50,311 nt of DNA from the NCBI GenBank assembly GCA_946500265.1, contig CAMMVE010000010.1:1-50311 (forward strand), written 5' to 3'. Within the stretch, counting starts at the first letter, position 1. The number at the start of each line of letters is the position of its first letter. Shown here one piece after another: positions 44,301-50,311 of this stretch. The notes beneath the pieces were generated by a model. That model worked only from the letters and a program-made list of their open reading frames with translations. It was not told the DNA's origin and made no database searches. A program made the translations under genes and the position numbers. The stretch comes from an uncultured Clostridium sp. (GTDB taxonomy: Bacteria > Bacillota > Clostridia > TANB77 > CAG-508).

Positions 44301-44673
44301 TCAATTTATTTATATTGTCGGAAAATGTTTCTAATTTTACAACAACTTCTTCGTCCCCAATAGTTACAGTAGCATCTGTTTGATAAGAACCTTCTACCTG
44401 TTCTACATTTTCTAGATTTTTTATTGAGGTTATATCATCATCTGTGAGTCCTAAAGTAGATATAACTTGTGCATCCATTACATTCAAATCGTCAAAATAT
44501 GTATCAAGCGTTTTCTTCATATCTGGGCTAGTAGCCCTTAAACCAGCAAAAAAGCCTACTCCTAATAACACAATTAGTAGTATTGATAAAAATCTTTTAT
44601 ATGAAATTTTTATTTCTTTTAGACCGTCTTTTATAAGAGCAGTTTTCAACTTTTTCACCTCATTATCTACCAT
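41362..44673 (-). CDS. ABC transporter permease, FtsX/MacB type, with long extracytoplasmic coiled coil
   Basis: 1103 residues. Helix 1 (about 27-45, FLSILLIVLLGVGFFAGL) precedes an extracytoplasmic domain. A coiled coil of about 290 residues (270-560; LEDGKNELATNRANANSKF, repeated E/K/L/Q heptads) follows, then an FtsX domain (VFFLVAALVSLTSMARMVEE; FKALGYSKLQISRKF). The second half repeats the plan: NLFRYKKRFMMTIIGVLGCTS, an extracytoplasmic MacB-like region and a last FtsX domain (IRELATIKVLGFYDREVYSY). Such transporters couple ATP hydrolysis to work outside the membrane, such as lipoprotein, peptide or cell-wall-enzyme control, rather than classic transport. The start overlaps the ATPase stop (ATGGTAG); TTG 44649 after GAGGTG is an alternative. 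Confidence 0.92.
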   Translation of the reverse strand: MVDNEVKKLKTALIKDGLKEIKISYKRFLSILLIVLLGVGFFAGLRATSPDMKKTLDTYFDDLNVMDAQVISTLGLTDDDITSIKNLENVEQVEGSYQTDATVTIGDEEVVVKLETFSDNINKLNLTNGRMPEKENECVVEENFLEGTGHKIGDSITIDVADITNDDGEEQKVLKNNKVTIVGTVKSPLYISTDRGSTELGSGIINYYLYVPKENINVDIYTNIYLTVSGAKELNTTSNDYEELINTVTDNLEGISEERREARYNQLYDAANSKIEDAQKEFDEEKEKGQKEIDKAEKEIENAKKELEDGKNELATNRANANSKFASAEQELENGKTELEKQEKEFEQTKIDVNNQIEEYEKNLSTLRETKTQLDTLKSNLDKAQQSLEQLEAALENGANMTEEEKAELQNQIAELNVQIQTMQAGIGQIENGLKAQGITDIDTTISTLQKGISTAKSELTKGEEQIESAKKQLESSEKELENQKNSTYYQLNQAEKELEKAEEEIEDGEKELADAQKEFEEEIEKAEKELLDAKEELKKIERPEWYILDREQNMGYASYVQDTDRVDSLAQVFPVVFFLVAALVSLTSMARMVEEERVQIGTFKALGYSKLQISRKFIIYAVVATVVGGMIGIFIGFNLIPKIIADMYAMVYDVPEVILEYNFEVSTFGIAAAFICTVGATIYTCARELRHNPATLMRPKSPKPGKRVILEKIPFIWKHLNFTAKVTARNLFRYKKRFMMTIIGVLGCTSMIIAGFALRDSIASMIPKQYGEIDKYNISISLGEEYSKEELEKIQNKILEHKQITDILSANLQSVKIIKNDNNQSIQLIIPNDISKLDTFITLRNRTKTDEKYTLDDSGVIMTEKLANLLDIKEGDTIELENADGDRREVKVARITENYLMHYIYMTPELYNATFDDKIEPNTVYAITTEMSEEQEKALGRELLANNDEVSGVSFTSSTEDMFATVMDNMDTVVWILIIAAGLLALVVLYNLLNANISERIRELATIKVLGFYDREVYSYIARETIILTIIGILLGLLGGNVLTTYVLKTCELDITMFDPEIGIWSYVLGVVITIFFAIIVNIVTYFSLKKIDMIESLKSVE

Positions 44674-45369
44674 TCTATTTCAGAGATAGGAGTTGGATTT
44701 GGATTCTCTTTTATATCAAATGCTGTGCCATTTTTAAAGTGTATTACTCTATCTGCCATTGGAGTTAAAGCACTGTTGTGTGTAATAATTATAACTGTCA
44801 TTTTTTCTTTTCTACAAGTATCTTGTAAAAGTTGTAATATTTGTTTACCTGTTTTATAGTCAAGAGCTCCGGTTGGTTCATCACATAGTAAAAGTTTTGG
44901 ATTTTTAGCAATAGCTCTTGCAATTGCAACTCTTTGCTGTTCTCCACCAGATAATTGAGAAGGGAAATTCTTTAATCTCTTTCCCAGTCCTACTTTTTCT
45001 AATATTGCTTTTGGTTCTAATGGTCTCTTGCATATTTGAGTTGCAAGTTCTACATTTTCAAGTGCTGTTAAGTTTGGTACCAAGTTATAAAACTGAAAAA
45101 CGAATCCAATATCTTCTCTTCTATACTTCGTAAGTTCTTTTTTCTTAAATTTACTTATATCTTTTCCATCAATAATTACATGCCCTGAAGTAGCACTATC
45201 CATTCCTCCGAAGTATGTTAAGTGCAGTTGTTTTACCTGCACCACTTGGACCAACTATAACTACAAGCTCACCTTTTTCTATTTGAAAATTTGTCTTGTT
45301 AAGAGCTTTAATAGAAACTTCACCCATTTTATATTCTTTTACAACATTTTTAAATTCTATATATGGCAT
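44667..45369 (-). CDS. ABC transporter ATPase, MacB/LolD type; reading frame interrupted by +1 shift at CGG
   Basis: ATG 45369 follows AGGAGG at 7 nt. The first 53 codons give [20 protein letters not shown] and Walker [16 protein letters not shown]. Codon 54 is CGG (45210-45208), and the frame stops four codons later. Skipping the C restores [20 protein letters not shown]-loop [18 protein letters not shown], signature [18 protein letters not shown], Walker [13 protein letters not shown] and [16 protein letters not shown] to the TAG at 44667. Homologues read NILGGMD here, so the shift is placed almost to the base. Total length 703 nt is 3n+1. It partners the permease downstream; without a shift the transporter would lack an ATPase. 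Confidence 0.88.
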
Positions 45370-45760
45370 ATATTTGCCTCCTAATTCTTTTTATGGTTAA
45401 CAATATTAATGCTTAATAAATATAGATTTTTCCGTAAATTTTACAATTTTAATAATAATGTATTTATCAAAATTAAAAGGAAGTACAAATAATAGATATT
45501 AAATTATCTATATACATACCCCCTTATATCTATGCTATTAATATTTTATCATTATATTAGAAAAAGTCAACATTTAGTTAAATAATTGTTACTATTTAAG
45601 TGTATTTAAGTTAAGAGTGCCATAAAACAGTAAAACTCGTGGACAGATTTAAAATCTGTCCACAATGTTTCACTATTTTCAGTCAATTTCAAAGCTTTCC
45701 CCCTGTCACAATAGCGACAGGGGGAAAGTTAGGTTTTAGGAAATCTCTAACGAGATAACC
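45370..45760. other. Intergenic region with family A palindrome and terminator
   Basis: 45629-45674 is a GGGACA-type palindrome (AGTAAAACTCGTGGACAG...CTGTCCAC...TTTCACT). 45696-45727 is the terminator of the 85-aa orphan gene: stem TTTCCCCCTGTC/GACAGGGGGAAA around the loop GCTATTGT on the minus strand. The remainder is AT-rich and should contain the ABC operon promoter; I saw no gene. Confidence 0.75.
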
Positions 45761-46018
45761 TTAGGCATCAATTACGGGCTGAGCGTGGTTCCAGCTCTGT
45801 TCCGGATAAAATACCTTCTTCAGCATTTCAACAATGCTGTCAAAAGCAGTATCCGTCAGCTTTTTTCCTTCGACACGGATATCCTGCTCGGATACCACGA
45901 CGAAATCGAACTCATCCTCACCACGCATTACAATACCACTCGGGTATTCGGCGTTGAATACGACACGAATATCGTATTCGTTGTTGTTGTCCTTCCTGTT
46001 GTTGTTTGTGCTTTGCAT
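45761..46018 (-). CDS. Small orphan protein (85 aa), GC-richer than its neighbours
   Basis: I do not recognise it. ATG 46018 has AGGAGG at 8 nt. The product MQSTNNNRKDNNNEYDIRVV continues with short beta-like segments (GIVMRGEDEFDFVVVSEQDI) and a C-terminal helix (DSIVEMLKKVF); it is acidic, with no signal peptide. Composition is around 45 percent GC against roughly 30 percent for neighbours. It stands alone, with a strong terminator whose loop is identical to that of the 70-aa orphan at 15024. The two may belong to one class of independently transcribed small genes. Confidence 0.72.
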   Translation of the reverse strand: MQSTNNNRKDNNNEYDIRVVFNAEYPSGIVMRGEDEFDFVVVSEQDIRVEGKKLTDTAFDSIVEMLKKVFYPEQSWNHAQPVIDA

Positions 46019-46140
46019 GGTACATGCCTCCTAAAAAAATTAAATAATCACTGCAAGTTTCCCTTGCGATAAAATATATTATAGCACAATCTACAATATT
46101 TGTCAATTAGCATGGTCTTTTATATCATGTTTTTCGTATG

Positions 46141-49100
46141 TCACATTTCGACAATTTTCGCGTTTTCTTCTCCAACAATTTCCTGAAGCTCTTGCAAAGT
46201 CTCACTGTTTTGGCTTGTATTTCCTAAATTATTTAAATAAATTCCTCCAGCCATATCTTTTTTATCTCCATTTATTATTTGAATAGGAATATTGTTTTTT
46301 TCTCCTGAGAAAAATTTTATTGCTCCTCTTAATTTTTCCTTATGTACATCATCCAGATTTGTAATGTCAAGCACAAGTATTTTTTTCTTCTGCTCTCCAA
46401 ATTCTTTTATTTCTCTCGCAACTATTTTCGTATCTTCATCTTCTCTAATACTTAATCGTCCATCTACTAATACGATATTATCTTCCATCAAAATGTTTGA
46501 ACAATTTTGATAACAGTTTTCAAATACTATAACCTCTGTTGGTCCATATAAATCTTCAACTGTAACAAATGCCATTATTTTATTTGTTTTAGTAAATTTC
46601 TTTTTTACACTCGTTATAATTCCTGCATATTTAACAAATTGACCATCTTGCAATTTTTCATTATTTATACTTAAATTTGCTGCCATTTCTGTTGCTTTTT
46701 CTTGTCCTTCTATTGCCTCTTCATCTATAGTACTTGCGTTTTGCACTCCCCTCATTTGTGCTGTATTAATATTAGTTTGCATTTCTATTTGATGTCTTAA
46801 TTTATCTAGTGGATGACCTGAAATATATAGTCCTAGCATTTCTTTTTCCATAGAAAGCATTTCTCTTTCTGTAAACTCAGGCATTATCTTGTATGTGTAT
46901 TTTAGTTCTTCAATTTCTTTTTGATTTGCGCCACCCAAATCAAACATACTAACTTGACCGTCAAAGCTTTTCTTTGAACTATCTGCTATGGAATCAACAA
47001 TTGATTCATATGATTCCATTAATGTTCTTCTTGTTTGTTCAAAATTATCAAAGGCACCTGCTTTTATTAAACTTTCGATACATTTTTTATTTACCGAAGC
47101 ATTTGCAATTCTTTCGCAAAAATCTGCAAAATCTTTAAATTCTCCATTTTCTTTTCTTTCTAGCACTATTTCATCAACTGCACCTACTCCAACATTTTTG
47201 ATGCTTCCAAGTCCAAAACGGATTTTATTTTCATCAACCGTAAATCTAGTATAACTTTTATTAATATCTGGTTTTAGTATTTCAATATTTAATCTTTTAC
47301 ACTCATCTATATATGCTGGTATTTTGTCTAAATTTCCTAAAAAGCTGTTAAGCATTGCGGCCATGAATTCTGCTGGATAATATGTTTTTAAATATGCTGT
47401 TTGGTATGAAAGCACTGCATATGCTGCTGCATGTGATTTATTAAATGCATATTTCGCAAATTCTGCCATTTCGTCAAATATTTTGTTAGCAGACTCTGCA
47501 TCTATTCCATTACGCACACAACCTGGAACTATGATATTTCCTTCTTCGTCTACTTGTCCATTTATGAAAATTTCTCGCTCTTTTGCCATTACATCAAGCT
47601 TTTTCTTTCCCATTGCACGTCTAACCAAGTCAGCTCTTCCCAAAGAATAACCTGCTAAGTCTCTAACTATTTGCATAACTTGTTCTTGATAAACCATACA
47701 ACCATATGTAACATTTAATATTGGTTTTAGGCTTTCATGCGTATATACGGCATGGTCCGGATCTTTCTTATTTGCAATATATCTTGGAATTTGGTCCATT
47801 GGTCCAGGACGATAAAGTGAAACACCTGCTATAATATCTTCTAAACAGTCTGGCTTTAATTCCTTCATGAAGTTTGTCATGCCCTGACTCTCAAATTGGA
47901 ATATTCCCACTGAGGTTCCATCTTGCCATTGTTTATATACTTTAGGGTCATTCATATCTTTATCAAATTCTACATCTATTCCTCTGTTTTGCTTTACTAA
48001 ATCTTTAGTATCTTGAATAACAGTAAGAGTTCTAAGTCCTAGGAAATCCATTTTTAGAAGACCTAACTCTTCTAGTGTAGTCATTATATATTGTGTAGAT
48101 ATTGTATTATCCCTCATATATAGGGGCACATATGTATCAACTGGCTCTTTTGTAATAACTATACCACATGCATGAGTCGAAGCCTGTCTAGGCATTCCTT
48201 CTAAAGCCATAGCAATATCTAATAGCTTTTTGTATTCTTCATTTGTTTCGTATAACTCACGTAATTCTCTATTTTGCTCCATTGCCTTTTTTATAGTAAT
48301 ATGTAATTCATTTGGCACCATTTTAGCAAGTTTATCTGTTTCTGCATATGAAACATCTAATGCCCTTCCTACATCACGAATTACCATTCTTGCAGACATA
48401 GTACCAAAAGTAATAATCTGGGAAACATGGTCATGTCCATATTTTCTTCCTACATAATCTATTACCTCTTGTCTTCGTTCATAGCAAAAGTCAACATCAA
48501 AGTCGGGCATGCTAATTCTTTCTGGATTTAAAAATCTCTCAAATATAAGTCCATATTTTATAGGATCTATGTCAGTAATACCTATTGCATATGCAACTAT
48601 GGAACCAGCACCAGAACCACGTCCTGGTCCTACTGGAATACCATTTGATTTAGCATAATTTATATAATCCCAAACAATTAAGAAGTAGTCCACATATCCC
48701 ATTTTATCAATAACAGAAAGCTCATAATCTTTCCTTTCAATTATTTCTTGTGATGGATTTTCCCCATAACGTTTTATAATTCCATCATCAGTAAGATGTT
48801 TTAAATAATCAAAATGAGTTGCAAACTCGTCTGGGACATCATAATTAGGAAGTATCGTATGTCCAAATTCAAACTCTACATTGCATTCATCTGCAATTTT
48901 CACTGTATTTTCTATTGCGTCTGGAACATTAGCGAAATATTCTTTCATCTCTTCAGGAGACTTAACATAAAGTTCGTCAGTTTCAAAACGCATTCTATCT
49001 TCATCTGTCATTCTTTTTCCAGTTTGAATGCACAATAAAACCTCATGATTATATGAATCCTCTCTTTTTAAGTAATGAGCATCATTTGTAGCTACAAGAG

Positions 49101-49695
49101 GAATATCTAATTCTCTAGAAAGTTGCACAAGCTTTTGATTTACTAATACTTGCTCTTTTACACCATTATTTTGAATCTCTAAATAATAGTCTTTTCCAAA
49201 AACGCCCTTAAACCAAGAAGCTACTCGCCTTGCCTCATCCATGTCATTCTTCAAAATAGCCTGGTTTATCTCTCCTGCCAAACATGCACTACAGCAAATA
49301 AGATTTTCATGATATTGCTCCAATATCTCTTTATCAATACGAGGTTTATAATAAAAACCTTCTGTAAAGCTTAAAGAAACAAGCTTAGAAAGATTCTTAT
49401 ACCCATCATTATTCTTCGCAAGTAAAATTAAATGATTATATTTACTATCAAGTTCAGGATCCTTATCATGTCTCGTACGTGGTGCAACATACACTTCACA
49501 TCCAATAATAGGCTTAATACCATTAGCCTTGCATGCTTTATAAAAATCAATAGCGCCAAACATAACACCATGATCTGTAATAGCCATAACATCCATTCCC
49601 AGTTCTTTCGCTCTAACTGGCAACTCCTTTATTCTATTTGCGCCATCCAATAAACTAAACTCACTATGTATATGTAAATGCACAAAATCTCCCAT
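46141..49695 (-). CDS. dnaE: DNA polymerase III subunit alpha
   Basis: Replicative or accessory C-family polymerase. FVHLHIHSEFSLLDGANRI is the PHP domain start and ITDHGVMFGAIDF its metal site. The palm includes GPGRGSGAGSIVAY and MPDFDVDFCYERR with the catalytic Asp residues. PGCVRNGIDAE, FNKSHAAAYAVLSYQTAYLK and a C-terminal OB-fold (VKYAGIITSVKKKFTKTNKI) complete a DnaE of about 1183 residues. The frame is open to 49743, but the extra N-terminal residues would be translated from the upstream repeat. ATG 49695 has AAGGAG at 9 nt; ATG 49701 is an alternative. Confidence 0.97.
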   Translation of the reverse strand: MGDFVHLHIHSEFSLLDGANRIKELPVRAKELGMDVMAITDHGVMFGAIDFYKACKANGIKPIIGCEVYVAPRTRHDKDPELDSKYNHLILLAKNNDGYKNLSKLVSLSFTEGFYYKPRIDKEILEQYHENLICCSACLAGEINQAILKNDMDEARRVASWFKGVFGKDYYLEIQNNGVKEQVLVNQKLVQLSRELDIPLVATNDAHYLKREDSYNHEVLLCIQTGKRMTDEDRMRFETDELYVKSPEEMKEYFANVPDAIENTVKIADECNVEFEFGHTILPNYDVPDEFATHFDYLKHLTDDGIIKRYGENPSQEIIERKDYELSVIDKMGYVDYFLIVWDYINYAKSNGIPVGPGRGSGAGSIVAYAIGITDIDPIKYGLIFERFLNPERISMPDFDVDFCYERRQEVIDYVGRKYGHDHVSQIITFGTMSARMVIRDVGRALDVSYAETDKLAKMVPNELHITIKKAMEQNRELRELYETNEEYKKLLDIAMALEGMPRQASTHACGIVITKEPVDTYVPLYMRDNTISTQYIMTTLEELGLLKMDFLGLRTLTVIQDTKDLVKQNRGIDVEFDKDMNDPKVYKQWQDGTSVGIFQFESQGMTNFMKELKPDCLEDIIAGVSLYRPGPMDQIPRYIANKKDPDHAVYTHESLKPILNVTYGCMVYQEQVMQIVRDLAGYSLGRADLVRRAMGKKKLDVMAKEREIFINGQVDEEGNIIVPGCVRNGIDAESANKIFDEMAEFAKYAFNKSHAAAYAVLSYQTAYLKTYYPAEFMAAMLNSFLGNLDKIPAYIDECKRLNIEILKPDINKSYTRFTVDENKIRFGLGSIKNVGVGAVDEIVLERKENGEFKDFADFCERIANASVNKKCIESLIKAGAFDNFEQTRRTLMESYESIVDSIADSSKKSFDGQVSMFDLGGANQKEIEELKYTYKIMPEFTEREMLSMEKEMLGLYISGHPLDKLRHQIEMQTNINTAQMRGVQNASTIDEEAIEGQEKATEMAANLSINNEKLQDGQFVKYAGIITSVKKKFTKTNKIMAFVTVEDLYGPTEVIVFENCYQNCSNILMEDNIVLVDGRLSIREDEDTKIVAREIKEFGEQKKKILVLDITNLDDVHKEKLRGAIKFFSGEKNNIPIQIINGDKKDMAGGIYLNNLGNTSQNSETLQELQEIVGEENAKIVEM

Positions 49696-49709
49696 GCTCA
49701 TTCTCTCCT

Positions 49710-49779
49710 TTTGTCGCTTTAGGGACAGGTCTCCCGCCGACATTTTGTCGCTTTGGGGACAGGTTTCCCGCCGACATTT
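49710..49779. repeat. Tandem direct repeat (about 34 bp x2) upstream of dnaE
   Basis: TTTTGTCGCTTTAGGGACAGGTCTCCCGCCGACA and a near-identical second unit. Each unit can pair TGTCG with GCGACA on the minus strand and contains GGGACAGG, linking it to the GGGACA repeat families. It sits in the dnaE leader, ending about 15 bp before the start codon. Confidence 0.8.
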
Positions 49780-49891
49780 TATAACTTTTCAGATTATATC
49801 ATAAAGATTTTACTTTTACAAACTTATTTTTGAGATTTTCTAGCACAGACCTAACCATTTTGTAGCACATGTGTTATTATTATAAAAGATA

Positions 49892-49950
49892 AAAATGGAG
49901 CTTACCTATATAATCTCATTTTTAAATTACATAAGTAAGCTCCATTTTTT
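49892..49950 (-). terminator. Terminator of the coiled-coil gene
   Basis: AAAATGGAGCTTAC/GTAAGCTCCATTTT, 14-bp perfect stem with a 29-nt loop, 6 bp beyond the stop at 49956; a T run follows on the minus strand. Confidence 0.75.
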
Positions 49951-49955
49951 ATGAT

Positions 49956-50311
49956 TTATTTTGCTAGCAACTTAGAAATCTGCTCTGAATGTTGCTTTGA
50001 AATATCTTCCAAGCTTGAAATTCTTAAAGAATCTAGTTCTACTTTTTGCTCAATTGCTTTTTGTTTGAATTCTACAACTGTACTTTTTTCTACATTTGCG
50101 CTAAATCCATCAAACAATGCTGGCAATTCATTTGTAATTTTGTCCTCTAGAACTAATAAACAATTTTTGATTTCTTTAAACTGTTTGTCATGATCACTTA
50201 ATTTTAAATTAATAAGTTTGAAATTCTCTGCTATATCTACAAAATTATTATCTATTTCTTCAAATCTTCTGTCATGTTCATCTAGTTTTGCATTTACGAT
50301 TTTAAAATTAT
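49956..50311 (-). CDS. Coiled-coil protein, C-terminal part (runs off the window)
   Basis: The minus strand is open from the window edge to the TAA at 49958-49956, giving 117 residues (NFKIVNAKLDEHDRRFEEID...QISKLLAK). Two related segments, LDEHDRRFEEID and LSDHDKQFKEIK, show an internal repeat of a coiled coil with H-D-x-x-F-x-E-I spacing. Charged heptads continue to the end. No domain can be named; such repeats occur in phage tail-associated proteins and in many cytoplasmic coiled coils. The start lies outside the window. Confidence 0.75.
   Translation of the reverse strand, partial: NFKIVNAKLDEHDRRFEEIDNNFVDIAENFKLINLKLSDHDKQFKEIKNCLLVLEDKITNELPALFDGFSANVEKSTVVEFKQKAIEQKVELDSLRISSLEDISKQHSEQISKLLAK

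Noticed and set aside
49696..49743. dnaE start at 49743
   Set aside because: The extra 16 residues would be translated from the intergenic repeat, and AAGGAG is properly spaced from ATG 49695.

Overview
The window comes from a very AT-rich, endospore-forming Firmicute, most likely an uncultured member of class Clostridia. This rests on an intact SigK with its pro-sequence, RemA, a Firmicutes-style L21 leader, LPXTG/sortase surface proteins, strong AGGAGG ribosome binding sites and codon use biased to A and T. Nearly all genes lie on the minus strand.

Layout. 1-1525: 5' part of a Fic-family gene, tRNA-Leu(CAA) and Mn-dependent pyrophosphatase. 1630-7671: a surface locus with an LPXTG cohesin-like protein, a sortase, a dockerin-bearing glucosaminidase, and a second cohesin-like protein whose membrane anchor is only reached after a +1 frameshift. 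7898-14869: DnaQ-like exonuclease, SigK, a Phd/ParE-type toxin-antitoxin pair, DUF368, a U32 tRNA hydroxylase, TrmL, an AIM24 protein and a CmpB-like membrane protein. 15024-20250: a GC-richer orphan gene, TrmR, TypA, a Cmk-PlsC fusion and a P-loop/Asp23-like fusion. 20700-31298: two glycosyltransferases, then fmt, def, priA, gmk, rpoZ, remA, a Lys/Glu-rich membrane protein and rsmE. 31625-37203: asd and dapA (lysine/DAP pathway), a minimal two-gene SUF/SMS iron-sulfur system, an HD hydrolase, rpmA and rplU with its leader. 37288-46018: two more GC-richer orphan genes, tandem pilin-like FGE-fold surface proteins (one decayed) and a MacB/FtsX-type ABC transporter whose ATPase gene is frameshifted. 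46141-50311: dnaE and the 3' end of a coiled-coil gene.

The observation I rate highest concerns the codon CGG. Three genes need a +1 shift to stay open (at 1974, 38444 and 45210), and in each the shift can be placed exactly on an in-frame CGG, skipping the C so that GGN is read next. Reading by eye, I find no other in-frame CGG in about 13,700 codons of the AT-rich genes. The only others are three in two GC-richer orphan genes. Either CGG is poorly decoded here and +1 frameshifting at CGG is tolerated or used, or the C is a systematic error or mutation. The raw reads and the tRNA set would decide.

Two classes of structured intergenic DNA also stand out. One is a 160-bp element in three copies with terminal inverted repeats that differ between copies but stay complementary within each, plus one unrelated element of similar design. 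The other is a set of REP-like palindromes built around GGGACA between many genes.
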